A stretch of DNA of 64,000 nt. Source: CAWINY01 sp963837635 (GTDB taxonomy: Bacteria; Acidobacteriota; Terriglobia; Terriglobales; Acidobacteriaceae). The translations under genes and the position numbers were made by a program. Positions 17,202 to 26,615 of the stretch are shown here, piece after piece. Within the stretch, counting starts at the first letter, position 1; each line of letters begins with the position of its first letter. The notes beneath the pieces were generated by a model, which had not been told where the DNA came from, searched no databases, and was given only the letters and a program-made list of their open reading frames with translations. The stretch lies in NCBI GenBank assembly GCA_963837635.1, contig CAWINY010000004.1, positions 62,001 to 126,000 on the forward strand. The letters are read 5' to 3'.

Positions 17202-18803
17202 TTACGGTTTTGGGGTTGCCTTTCCCGCTTTCCTGGCGCGAGGGGCGCGAGCGCCCCCGCGAGCGTGATCGACCTGCGCTTTCACTTTGCTCTCGTCGAA
17301 GGCTGTGGTGCCCGGTTCATTGAAGGTGGCGCCCGCCGGGACCAGATAGATCTCGGCGCGGTTGCCGCCTGCAGTGCCGGTTCGCACTTCGATGCGGGCT
17401 GGGTCAATCCCCTTTTCCGTTGTCAAGTAGGCCTTGGTATTGACCGCGCGTTGCTGGGCCAGCTTGTCGCCGCCCTTCTCACTCGGGTCGAAGTAGCCCA
17501 CTATCACCGCCTTGGCGTCGGCATCCCGTTGTAGCCGCAGGGCCACGTCGTCAAGGATGGCCTTGGCGGTGTTATCCACGCGCGCCGGCTTCATCTTGTT
17601 CGGGAAGGTGATCTCGCCGATCTTGCTCGCCTGCGGCGGCGCCGGTGGAGCCTGCACCGTCACCGTGGTGCTGGTGGAGGCGTTGAGACCGCGGTCGTCG
17701 GTGGTGGTGCAGTTGACCGAAATCGGGCCGGCCGGCGCGCCAGCGGTGTCCAGGGTATAGGAGGTGCCGCTGCCGGAGATGTGCCCCGCGCTCGTTGTGC
17801 AATCGGTGGTGAGCGGACGATTATCCGGGCTGGCCGCTTCACAGGTGATGGTGGACGGATCGCCCGATTTGACCTCGGCCGGATTCGGGGAGCAGGAAAT
17901 GGTCGGCGGATGCTGCGGCGGTGGCGGCGGTTGGTTGATGGTGAAGTCCGCGCGGCACTCGGCGCTGTTGTTCTTCTTGATCTGGGGATCGGTTGCGTTG
18001 GCCGTCACCGTGTAGGAGCCGGGCGTCAGGCCGGCGGTGTCGATCGAAGCGGTCGCGCCGCTTTCGGTCAGCTTGCCGCCGGTGCTCTGCCACTTGTAGG
18101 TGACGGTGTGCTTCGAATTGAAACCCTGCGCGCTGATATTTGCCGTGACCGGTTCGCCGGCATTCACCGCGGTCGGCTCCACGCTGCAGGCCGCGGTCGG
18201 AGGCGGCAGCGGTTTTTCGCCGCCAAACAGGAACACCACGCCGCCCTGGATGCGGGCGCTGTTCCAGCGGCCGCTGCCCGGGGTGATCTTATCCCTTCCA
18301 TAGTTTTGGTAAATGTAGTCGGCTTGAATCAGCCGCACCGCGAAATGGTTGGTAAAAGGCAGGTCAATGCCGCCTCCCGCAGCCGCCCCGAAGGTGGTCT
18401 TGTCCGGAGCAATTTGCGAGGGGTCCAGCTTTACCACTCCAACCAGACCTTCAAGGAAGGGACGGAAGTGTTCGGCGCCGGGCAACGTCAGCTTGGGGCC
18501 GAACAAGAAGGTGAACGCGTCGGCACGGTTCAAACCTGTGCCCCCAAAATGGCCGCCGAAGTCCGCGGTCGCGCCCAGATACTTGGTGAAATTATAAGTA
18601 CCGCTCACCCCGAATCCCCCGAAAATATCTTTGGCATTCACGCCGTTCAATTGTCCGCCGGGGTTCCAGTACGAGTAGCCGGTAAAGAGTTCGACCTTCG
18701 GATTCGGGGCATTGTCCTGCGCCGCCAGTGCGCTGCAAAACAGAAAAACCATAGCCGGCGCCAGCAGCACCACCGTGATACGACTACAAATCGAAGCTTT
18801 CAT
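17202..18803 (-). CDS. OmpA-family outer-membrane protein with Ig-like middle domains
   Basis: This 533-residue protein has a signal peptide (ending about ALAAQDN) and an N-terminal eight-strand barrel of about 165 residues (LFTGYSYWNPGG at its start, ARIQGGVVFLFGG at its end). Two or three Ig/PKD-like domains rich in Thr and Pro follow, then a C-terminal OmpA domain (DDVALRLQRDADAKAVIVGY, LAQQRAVNTKAYL, RIEVRTGTAGGNRAEIYLVP). The OmpA part binds peptidoglycan and the barrel anchors the protein in the outer membrane. The tail is basic (RARKAGKATPKP). Confidence 0.86.
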   Translation of the reverse strand: MKASICSRITVVLLAPAMVFLFCSALAAQDNAPNPKVELFTGYSYWNPGGQLNGVNAKDIFGGFGVSGTYNFTKYLGATADFGGHFGGTGLNRADAFTFLFGPKLTLPGAEHFRPFLEGLVGVVKLDPSQIAPDKTTFGAAAGGGIDLPFTNHFAVRLIQADYIYQNYGRDKITPGSGRWNSARIQGGVVFLFGGEKPLPPPTAACSVEPTAVNAGEPVTANISAQGFNSKHTVTYKWQSTGGKLTESGATASIDTAGLTPGSYTVTANATDPQIKKNNSAECRADFTINQPPPPPQHPPTISCSPNPAEVKSGDPSTITCEAASPDNRPLTTDCTTSAGHISGSGTSYTLDTAGAPAGPISVNCTTTDDRGLNASTSTTVTVQAPPAPPQASKIGEITFPNKMKPARVDNTAKAILDDVALRLQRDADAKAVIVGYFDPSEKGGDKLAQQRAVNTKAYLTTEKGIDPARIEVRTGTAGGNRAEIYLVPAGATFNEPGTTAFDESKVKAQVDHARGGARAPRARKAGKATPKP

Positions 18804-19109
18804 TTTGAAATTCCTCCTATTGCGAGGTGTCGGAACGGTTAATAGGTGATAGCACGCTAATAAAAGCTACTTACTTCAAGACGCAAAATTGTACAGCAAC
18901 GGATGCCCTTGCGGGGACTTGGCTAGGTTAATTGGTAGGGAACAGATCGGGAAGGTGAAGACAGGTGCGCGCCGGGGGGCTGGCGGCCTCGTGCGGCGCA
19001 GTTCTAGGTGCGTCGTTCGGGCACATGAGTTTACACCCGTGGATTTGTCATTCCGAGTGACACATGGTGCCTGCGGCCCACCGAATGAGGATGAAAAGCC
19101 GCCTACTGG

Positions 19110-19210
19110 TAGCGCCGGCCTCCAGGCCGGCTGTCGCGGGGGCCTCCGGCCCGCGATCATTTCTGCCGGCGTGGACGCCGCCAGGACAGCCGGCCTGGAG
19201 GCCGGCGCTA
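19110..19210. repeat. Perfect 26-bp inverted repeat element
   Basis: TAGCGCCGGCCTCCAGGCCG then GCTGTC at the left is exactly complementary to the right end, with about 50 noncoding bases between. Each arm also contains the smaller palindrome CCGGCCTCCAGGCCGG. The remaining gap (18804-19258) shows no gene. Confidence 0.8.
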
Positions 19211-19258
19211 CGCTTTTCGACGGAGCGCCCTCTCGGCGCAATCTACTAGGGCCGCGGG

Positions 19259-20563
19259 TCAGCTTCCGAAGCCGGCCAACTCCACGCGTTTGGCGATGTG
19301 GTCCTTGATCCAGTGGCTGTCCCACCACTCTTTGGGATCAATCTGGACGCCGTCCAACTGCATGCCGAAGTGAATATGGTCGCCACCCGCCATACCGGTT
19401 TGGCCGCTCAGGCCCATGATCTGCCCCTGCTTCACCATGTCGCCTTCGTGCACGTCGATGCGGCTGAGGTGGCCATAGAGGGTCTGCAGGCCGTAGCCGT
19501 GATCCACTACGATGCAGTTGCCGTAGATGCCGAGCGGGGCCGCGTAGACCACCCGGCCGTCGTTGGATGCCTCGACGCCCATATGCTGCGTGCCCGCGAG
19601 ATCGTAGCCCAGATGCACCTGCTGATCGATCTTTTGCCCCTTGTAGATGTAGTTCCGCAGGTCGGCGAAGGACGATTCCGCTTGCGAATGCGACTGCCTC
19701 GCAAAGGGCTGCGACCACAGAAATTTGTCCGCGGTCTTGAAGCGCAGCTCGGAAAGAGTCTGGTTATTGGCGCGCCGCATTTCGTTGTTGATTTTGACGA
19801 AGCGCGCCACCGGATCCCCCGGGCCATTCGGGTCCAGTTCGTTAATCACCTTCTGGATGAACTGGTCGCTTAGCTGCAAGTCATGCACCGTGTATTTCGG
19901 TTGCTCCTTCTTCGGGAACTGGAACTCGATGGGGCTGGTCACATCGTTTCCGGCGCCATTGGCGGCAAATACCACCGGGACGGTCCCGGCCGGCGCATTC
20001 CAGGCGTAAGCAAAGATCGAGAAGAAACCCGGCTTGCCGTTGGGCATAGGCCAGGCGCGGAAGCTCTGGTCGCCCACCCGCACGCCTGCCGTGGTCCAGC
20101 TACCCGCGATGTTGAAGGTCGCCAGATCCGCCATCCCCAAGTAAAGATAGTGCTCCTCGGAATCAACGCTAACCGTGGGCGGATGCGTGACCACTGTCAT
20201 CTCGCGCTCCGAGCGCGCGGTCCTTCGAAGTAGATCGTTCGATGTTGCTTCCAAGACCAATTTGGCCTTGCCGTCCTGGAGCTGCGGCGTGCTCTTGGCG
20301 CCCGCGACAAAATTCCAGGTGCTGTCTGGAACGCGCGTTTTCTCCGCCATCTCCCACACGCCATAGCGGGTGCCATTCTGCTCGAGGAACGCGGTGACCT
20401 TACGGACGCCGTGCCGATCGTGCACATGCACGGCAATCGGCGTGGCTTGGCCGAGGGTTGGAGCGGCAGGTTGCACGTCTACGACTGGCGTTGCTGAGAA
20501 TGCAAAGAGAAGCACAATCGGCAACACGACTACGGCAGCAAGAAAAACAAGAAGCTTTTGCAC
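19259..20563 (-). CDS. M23-family (LytM) metallopeptidase with membrane anchor
   Basis: The protein starts best at GTG 20563 (VQKLLVFLAAVVVLPIVLLF, a membrane or signal segment); an open frame also runs further up to 20767 but lacks family features. The C-terminal LytM domain has HLGYD (zinc His and Asp), YGNCIVVDHGYGLQTLYGHL and GDHIHFGMQL (catalytic His pair), all present, so it should be an active peptidoglycan endopeptidase. The long middle part (about 250 residues) is an Ig-like or regulatory region. A TATAAT lies just before the GTG (20577-20572), which would make a leaderless transcript. Confidence 0.85.
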   Translation of the reverse strand: MQKLLVFLAAVVVLPIVLLFAFSATPVVDVQPAAPTLGQATPIAVHVHDRHGVRKVTAFLEQNGTRYGVWEMAEKTRVPDSTWNFVAGAKSTPQLQDGKAKLVLEATSNDLLRRTARSEREMTVVTHPPTVSVDSEEHYLYLGMADLATFNIAGSWTTAGVRVGDQSFRAWPMPNGKPGFFSIFAYAWNAPAGTVPVVFAANGAGNDVTSPIEFQFPKKEQPKYTVHDLQLSDQFIQKVINELDPNGPGDPVARFVKINNEMRRANNQTLSELRFKTADKFLWSQPFARQSHSQAESSFADLRNYIYKGQKIDQQVHLGYDLAGTQHMGVEASNDGRVVYAAPLGIYGNCIVVDHGYGLQTLYGHLSRIDVHEGDMVKQGQIMGLSGQTGMAGGDHIHFGMQLDGVQIDPKEWWDSHWIKDHIAKRVELAGFGS

Positions 20564-20988
20564 GACCGCATTATACGTTCCAGGCGGGAAGACCTCAGAT
20601 AGGTGGTTGAACTGATTCCCGTCCTTTTTGTGCCTGCTCCGGTCATGGCCGGACGGCTTGAATCGGCTGGGACGGACTTGTTCCTTCTGCAACTGCGCGG
20701 CATCCCAACCGCCGCCCATCGGCCTCATTACCTGTGCTCCGCTCCGATAAGGCGACACTCTCCCCATCTGCAGGGGAGAGCCCCTCCTTTGTCCGGGAGG
20801 CAGCAGAAGTTTGATGTATTCGGGAACCTGCTATATCCAGGTTGTAAAGCAGCCACATTGGTTTCGGTCGTCCGATACAGCTTGGTGTCATCCACATTCT
20901 GAGTCGGTGTTGGAGAAGAGAAGACTGTCGGTTGCTCTATCGCTGGGTGCAATGTAAACTACTCAATAACAGGGGACTAACCTGATGT
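20564..20988. other. Intergenic region before tRNA-Pro
   Basis: No convincing gene is seen. It holds a candidate TATAAT for the M23 gene at 20572-20577 and short open frames without family features. Confidence 0.4.
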
Positions 20989-21065
<77 letters not shown>

Positions 21066-21090
21066 TTCTTTCTCTCGCCTTTTCAATCAC

Positions 21091-22494
21091 TTACGCTGCT
21101 CTTTCTGCTCTCGGTTTTGCTGTCTTTTTCGGTACATTCGGTACAACTGAGGGCAGCTCGAAGCCAAAACCGCACTTTTCAGCCCACTCCCTGCGCAGTG
21201 CCACGTCGTCTTTAACCTTGTCGTAAAGGTCGTCCATGGAGTCTCCGGCGTGCCCCATCCAAAAATTGCGGAGCCCTTCTGGGCATTGAGTTTGGTTCCG
21301 CAGGTACGTGTTCCGGAAGCGCCGAAAAGCGTGATTCCCGGCTTTGTGCGTTCCGGTGTGCGGATTCAAATACCCAAGCTCCTTCAGCGCCGGATGGAGG
21401 TGGCGACGGATGATGTTCGACGAGGACAGTGGTTTTCCAGTCCGAGTGCGGAACAGAAATCCTTTGGTGCGCTCGCCAACAAAATCCTTGAGCAGCTTGG
21501 CGACCTCGGGATCGAGGTCCACCTGCCGAACCGCACTGGCAGTCTTGAGCCGCTGTTCCACCTTGCAGTGCCGAGCCTTTTGCCTGATGCTGATGGTCGC
21601 AAAATCAGAAGAGAGGTGCTTGTCGATTTCAATGCCGAGCGCCTCCCCGATTCGCAGCCCCCCTGCTCCAGCCACAATGAAGACGTTGCGCTCCCGTGGT
21701 TGCCGCCAGCGTGCCAGGCCCGTCATTACGTCGGAAGAGAACGAAGGCGTGTTCTGCTTCGACTTCTCGACAACCGGCATATCGGCGAAGTCATGATTCC
21801 ACTTGCGGGGGTAGAGCTGCTCTCCTTCTTCATCCACGGCAGATGCCACCACCATCTTAACGACTTGCGTATACGTGTTAATCGTCTTCGCAGACAGCCC
21901 CGCTTTGGACATAGTCGCAACGACAGCCTTTAATACCCCATTGTTGACCTCGGATAGGGGGTGATCCCCGATATTTGGAGTTAGCCAGTTTTTCAAGGTC
22001 CGCTCCCACTCCTCTATCGTTCCTGGGGCAACAGGCCGCCGCTTCCTCGTTCGTAACTTCTGAAGCCAGAATTCTGCTTGCAGCTTGAACGTTGTAACGG
22101 TCTGTTGATTGACAACTTTGTCGAAATGCTCGACCGTGTCGGCACCGCTTTTGGCGATGATTTCACCGGCACGGCGGGTACGTTCAGATTGCGTTAACTT
22201 TCCTGGTCCTGCAATTGGGCATATTTTCGCTCGCTTGTGGGCTCGGTCCTCTTGACCCGGAACATCCATCCACCAACGAACAACCCACCACCTCCCACTC
22301 TTCTCGATGTGACCATTCTGACCAGTTCTGCGGGACATGCTCTTGCCTCTCCGCTTCACTGGTGTCGCATCGGGCACCTTACCGGATGTTGTCCCGAGAT
22401 GCAACGCGGGAAAACGCTCCATGCCGGAGTTATCGCCCGCATCTCCACGCCCCGTGGGCGAGGCCGCATCCGATTTGTGGCCGAGAGAATTCAC
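21091..22494 (-). CDS. Tyrosine recombinase (phage/ICE-type integrase)
   Basis: The protein is up to 467 residues; the family-like part starts about MSRRTGQNGHIEKSGRWW (ATG 22338). It has an SAM-like N-terminal DNA-binding region (TIEEWERTLKNWLTPNIGDH) and a catalytic domain with GAGGLRIGEALG (first Arg), HAFRRFRNTYLRN (His-x-x-Arg) and WMGHAGDSMDDLYDKV (His and the nucleophile Tyr). Its 3' end faces tRNA-Pro 26 bases away, the usual layout of elements that insert into a tRNA 3' end. Confidence 0.92.
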   Translation of the reverse strand: MNSLGHKSDAASPTGRGDAGDNSGMERFPALHLGTTSGKVPDATPVKRRGKSMSRRTGQNGHIEKSGRWWVVRWWMDVPGQEDRAHKRAKICPIAGPGKLTQSERTRRAGEIIAKSGADTVEHFDKVVNQQTVTTFKLQAEFWLQKLRTRKRRPVAPGTIEEWERTLKNWLTPNIGDHPLSEVNNGVLKAVVATMSKAGLSAKTINTYTQVVKMVVASAVDEEGEQLYPRKWNHDFADMPVVEKSKQNTPSFSSDVMTGLARWRQPRERNVFIVAGAGGLRIGEALGIEIDKHLSSDFATISIRQKARHCKVEQRLKTASAVRQVDLDPEVAKLLKDFVGERTKGFLFRTRTGKPLSSSNIIRRHLHPALKELGYLNPHTGTHKAGNHAFRRFRNTYLRNQTQCPEGLRNFWMGHAGDSMDDLYDKVKDDVALRREWAEKCGFGFELPSVVPNVPKKTAKPRAERAA

Positions 22495-22580
22495 GTTCAG
22501 CCACGATCATCACCTGGGAGAAGGGATTTAAATAGGTAATGTCCGCTGCTGAAAGAGGGGGGAACTTTGTAGGGAAAAGA

Positions 22581-23492
22581 CTACCGGCGTTTGGGTTTTC
22601 GACTCTTCCGGTTCGGGTAGGGAAATACTGCCTTCCAGTCAAAGGGGTTTGGACGCAGTTTGTCGAAGACCTCAATAGGAAGGTCATGTTCACCAACCCA
22701 ATGATCGAATGCCTCCTCGCGTTGTCTCTCTTCCAGGTCATGATCATCAACCAAGTCAAACTCTAACTGCTCACAGAAGGTCGGATAGGCCTTCTTGAAG
22801 TTCCGGAAATTCCTTTCCAGTGACTGATCGCTGGAATCATATCCCTCAGGCCGATGTCCCGACTTCTGCTGTCGCTTAGGGTCAGGTTTGTAGCCAAAAC
22901 ATTCGAGCAAGATGGCGACAAGTGGAAACTGGTATTGTCCGGTGGCAATCTTGGGGTACATGCAGCAAGCAATCGGTGCATAACTCCGTACGATGTCCTT
23001 ACGGGGAGCCCACCATGTTGGAAGCAAGTTGGCGTACCAATGCAACACATTTACGACGTTATCCCGCCCATTGGGGGTATCGCCGCATTCTGCATGCTTT
23101 GCCAAAACAGCCATGATGCCATACTCGTCGAGTCGCCCGATAATCCTTGCCGCGGCCTCTAACGCGTCTCGATACTTCTTGATGTCCTGCTTTGATGGAA
23201 AGGAGATCGACATCCCATGTGGTGGGGAAGACAATTCCAACCCTACGTATGACTTGCAAAAGCAGTAAAGAGTGCCGGCCAACGTCTCTGGTCGACATCC
23301 CAGTCCCACAAGCCCGTCAAACGCTTCTGCAAAGCGCTTCTGATCATCCGGGTCAACCTTGTCACGGATGAACTTTAGGCCCACCCTCCCAAGTTCCATC
23401 AAGAACTCACGGTGGTCGTACCTCCTTTCGCCCAGAAGAAATCTGGCGGCGATCTCCTGCTCAATGGTCATAGAGAATGCCTTTCTCGGCAC
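22581..23492 (-). CDS. Hypothetical protein of the mobile element
   Basis: This 303-residue soluble, charged protein has no family I recognise. It starts MPRKAFSMTIEQEIAARFLL, has a middle with HWYANLLPTWWAPRKDIV and a very basic tail (NRKSRKPKRR). Codon use and good frame length support a real gene. It lies between the integrase (same strand) and the divergent radical-SAM fusion gene. Confidence 0.65.
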   Translation of the reverse strand: MPRKAFSMTIEQEIAARFLLGERRYDHREFLMELGRVGLKFIRDKVDPDDQKRFAEAFDGLVGLGCRPETLAGTLYCFCKSYVGLELSSPPHGMSISFPSKQDIKKYRDALEAAARIIGRLDEYGIMAVLAKHAECGDTPNGRDNVVNVLHWYANLLPTWWAPRKDIVRSYAPIACCMYPKIATGQYQFPLVAILLECFGYKPDPKRQQKSGHRPEGYDSSDQSLERNFRNFKKAYPTFCEQLEFDLVDDHDLEERQREEAFDHWVGEHDLPIEVFDKLRPNPFDWKAVFPYPNRKSRKPKRR

Positions 23493-23901
23493 TTAACAAA
23501 TGCTTCCCCGGTGATCGGCGGTTCCTGCGGTTCCTCGCGTACACGCTATCGGCTCAGCGAACCACCGCCACCCGCCCCGTAAGGTCTAATTATCCGGGCA
23601 TTTTACAGCATGCTCTCGGTTGACACGAAGAGTCCAACCGGAAATGTCGCTGCTCAATTTGCATGGATCATTACCTACCGAGTCTCATGCGGTCGCGACA
23701 TACTCGATGTGAGGGGAAAAGAGCATCCTGCTTTCCCGGAAGTCACAACGGAAAAGTCGATGCCATATTTACCCTCGACATTACCTACCAACACCGGCAC
23801 GTGACTCTGCATAGTGGGAGCGTACCGGGATGAGCCCCAGTGCAAACAGCGCAAAGCCTGCGCTAGCCAAACTAGGGATTCGAGGATAGGAGGCCATCAC
23901 A
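23493..23901. other. Divergent intergenic region
   Basis: No gene is supported. It must hold the promoters of both flanking genes; a clear ribosome-binding site ATAGGAGG lies ten bases before the ATG at 23902. Confidence 0.5.
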
Positions 23902-26253
23902 ATGGCAAGAAAGCATAAGGGAGAGTCAACCAAGTTGACCCCCAAGGGGGGCCAAGAGTTGAGCCCCGAGCAGCGCAAGGCGCACGCCGAGATGGAGAAG
24001 CAGGCTGCCGATCTCATCAACGCGTTCACGACAGCAGACAAGCAGCTCACTGTCTGGTGCGTCAAGTTGGCAGACCTCAAGGACGAAGTCATTGCCGTCC
24101 GCAACTACTTCACTTCGCATGTCCGTGGTTCGGTCACGGTGGCTGGTTGCAGCAGTTTCAAGGCGTTCTGCAAGGAACGCCTGAACCGCTCCAAGCAGGC
24201 GGTTTACAAGCTGATCGGCATCAAGGGCGAAGTCGAGCGTGCAGAGGCCGAGAACGCCGATGAGAAGGATGGCGCGTCCAAGCCCGATCCGCAGGAACAA
24301 CCCAGCGATCAAGAGCAGGGCGAAGAAGGCGATGAAGAAGAGTCCGGCTCCTTCAGCGACAACGACCGCTACCGCTTCGTAGCCGACTGCGCCAATGACG
24401 TGATCGCCAAGGTGGAAGCGGGCGAGGATGCCAAGCCCGAGATTGCGGCCCTGAAGGCTGCCATCGGCATTGCACCGCCGTCCAAGGTGCCGTTCGGCGA
24501 TCTGGAAACCACCGTCCTGCTGATCGATCTGGTCACCGTGGGCCGGCAAGAACTGGCGAACACGCTGGCCTCCTGCGGCGAGGACGTTCCCGAGCCCATG
24601 CGCCGCGTGGTCACCTCGCTTATCAATCGCTTCCTGAAGATCGAACAGAAGATGAAGCAGGAGACCCGGCTGGAGACGCCGTGCCAGGCGCATGACGCCT
24701 ACGACGTAATGGACTCCTTGCAGGAGAAGCTGGTGGACGAGCCTAAGGCTGGCGATGCTGGTAACGGAGCCAACGGTGGGCCCACGGAAACGTCGGCTTC
24801 CGCTCCAGCGCCGGCCGATGAGCCCGAGCCCACACTGAATGTGGTGAGCGAGGAGTTCATCAAGGGGTATCTGAAGCGCATGCCGCATGCGCAATCAAGC
24901 AGGCTCATCGGGCAGTACCGGGCACTATTTCCTAAGCTTGAGCCACCGTTTCCCAAGGGCAGTTACTACATGTACCAAGGCAGCAGCGACAGCAGTTGGT
25001 ATGTGTGTCAGTTGGCGGGCAAGGGGCGGGGGGGGCACGAAAACATTATCGCCACCTACGAGCAGAACCAGAAGGAAGACGCCCTCACGTTTCTCAAGGG
25101 GCTGGTCAAAGACAATGCAACACTCGGCACGCGGGACAGCAAGCAACCCACGAAGAAGCGTGCACGCTCCAGCAAGACCCGTGTGTCCAAGGCGACCAGG
25201 GAGTCGGTCGCTGGCATCGGAGCGCCGGTTGCCGAAGTACCGCCGGACACGCCGCCCGTGGCCGGGAACCAGGATGATCTCCCGGCGCTTGAGCGCGCCG
25301 GGGAATTGCGGCAACTGCCGCCGCCCGCAGGGGAGCGTGACTCCAGCCATGTTATCTACACGCCCGCTGGGCGGGCGCGGGAGTACGCTGCACTGGCGTG
25401 CAATTTGTACCGGGGTTGCGACCACAAATGCTCCTATTGCTATGCGCCTTCGGCGACCCAAAAGACTCGCAACATGTTTTCTGTCCCCCAACTCCGGGCC
25501 GGAGACTTCCTGGAGCGGCTCAAAAAGGAAGCCGCAGAGTTCAAGCCGGGTGATCCTATTCTGCTGTGCTTCACCACGGACCCGTACTGCAAGTTTGACG
25601 AAGCGGAACAAATCACCCGGTACGCGCTCCACATCCTCCATCATTATGGCCACAGCGTCCATATTTTGACCAAGGGCGGCTCCAGGGCTTTGCGTGACTT
25701 GGACCTCATGACCAAGGACGATGCCTTCGGCAGCACGCTGACATTCCTTGATCCCGTGAAGTCTGCGGAATGGGAGCCAGGTGCCGCGCTGCCCGACGAC
25801 CGGATTGCCACGCTCAAGAAGTTCCACCACAAGGGTGTGCCGACATTCGTGAGCCTGGAGCCCGTGATCGATCCGGCGGAAACTCTGGAGATCATCCGGC
25901 GTACCCACAAGTTCGTCGATTTCTTCAAGGTCGGCAAGTGGAACCACGACAAGCGGGCTGATGCGATTGACTGGGCGAAGTTCGTTGCCGAGGCGGTTGC
26001 GCTGCTGGAGAGCCTTGGCGCGAAGTACCTCATCAAGGACGATCTCAAGGCGTACTTGCCCGTGGCCAAGGTGCCGGTGGAATCGCCGACGCCCGAGCCC
26101 GAGCCCCGCATAAGGTATTTCATCAAGCACATCCCCGAGGCTGACTGGGGTATTTGGGAAGACCCGCAGAAGCCCGGGGCCGGGGCACTGGGCTTTTATG
26201 ACACGCAAGAAGAAGCCGAGGCTGAAGTACAGCGGCTCATGAAGGCTGAGTAA
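23902..26253 (+). CDS. Fusion protein: phage-type HTH-like N-terminal region and SPL-like radical SAM domain
   Basis: This 783-residue protein has an N-terminal helical region with an HTH-like stretch (SFKAFCKERLNRSKQAVYKL, residues about 78-97) resembling DUF3102-type phage/plasmid proteins. An acidic linker, a middle domain (about 330-415, KGSYYMYQGSSDSSWYVCQL) and a basic linker follow. The radical SAM domain starts near residue 490: YAALACNLYRGC then Cys506-x3-Cys510-x2-Cys513 and CFTTDPY, ILTKGG, FVSLEPVIDP, as in SplB/Rv2578c-like proteins. The C-terminal 45 residues look like an added small domain. Function unknown; DNA or nucleotide modification is possible. A strong Shine-Dalgarno precedes it. 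Confidence 0.75.
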   Translation: MARKHKGESTKLTPKGGQELSPEQRKAHAEMEKQAADLINAFTTADKQLTVWCVKLADLKDEVIAVRNYFTSHVRGSVTVAGCSSFKAFCKERLNRSKQAVYKLIGIKGEVERAEAENADEKDGASKPDPQEQPSDQEQGEEGDEEESGSFSDNDRYRFVADCANDVIAKVEAGEDAKPEIAALKAAIGIAPPSKVPFGDLETTVLLIDLVTVGRQELANTLASCGEDVPEPMRRVVTSLINRFLKIEQKMKQETRLETPCQAHDAYDVMDSLQEKLVDEPKAGDAGNGANGGPTETSASAPAPADEPEPTLNVVSEEFIKGYLKRMPHAQSSRLIGQYRALFPKLEPPFPKGSYYMYQGSSDSSWYVCQLAGKGRGGHENIIATYEQNQKEDALTFLKGLVKDNATLGTRDSKQPTKKRARSSKTRVSKATRESVAGIGAPVAEVPPDTPPVAGNQDDLPALERAGELRQLPPPAGERDSSHVIYTPAGRAREYAALACNLYRGCDHKCSYCYAPSATQKTRNMFSVPQLRAGDFLERLKKEAAEFKPGDPILLCFTTDPYCKFDEAEQITRYALHILHHYGHSVHILTKGGSRALRDLDLMTKDDAFGSTLTFLDPVKSAEWEPGAALPDDRIATLKKFHHKGVPTFVSLEPVIDPAETLEIIRRTHKFVDFFKVGKWNHDKRADAIDWAKFVAEAVALLESLGAKYLIKDDLKAYLPVAKVPVESPTPEPEPRIRYFIKHIPEADWGIWEDPQKPGAGALGFYDTQEEAEAEVQRLMKAE

Positions 26254-26271
26254 CTACAAGGAGACTTGAAA

Positions 26272-26610
26272 ATGGCAGCAAACGCATCATCTACCAACTG
26301 GACGCCCGTCGATGAACTGGTGTGGGCGGTGCTTTTCAGTGATGATTTTAGTCGCTGGAAGGTACTCCCCAAACCTGGCTGGGAAGTCACCCAAGACGCC
26401 GAAGGCAATTGTACCGCCCACGCCACGGAGCCCTTTGATCCGCCGGACGGCTGGACTTGGTTCGCCACTATTTACATCGTCCACCAGGACGGTGGACTTA
26501 GCATGAGCTGGTTTCCCACGGGTGACAGGATACCCACCCAGGCCGAGGAGCACACCGTGCAGGGCATCATCGAGGAGATTGCCCAGCACATTGAGCGTGA
26601 GGCAGTGTAA
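26272..26610 (+). CDS. Small hypothetical protein
   Basis: This 112-residue acidic soluble protein starts at the ATG at 26272 after AAGGAGAC. It contains Trp-rich patterns (DDFSRWKVLPKPGWEV, PPDGWTWFATIYIVHQDGG). No family recognised. It lies 18 bases behind the radical-SAM fusion and 5 bases before the methylase frame, so all three are probably one operon. Confidence 0.65.
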   Translation: MAANASSTNWTPVDELVWAVLFSDDFSRWKVLPKPGWEVTQDAEGNCTAHATEPFDPPDGWTWFATIYIVHQDGGLSMSWFPTGDRIPTQAEEHTVQGIIEEIAQHIEREAV

Positions 26611-26615
26611 CAAGG

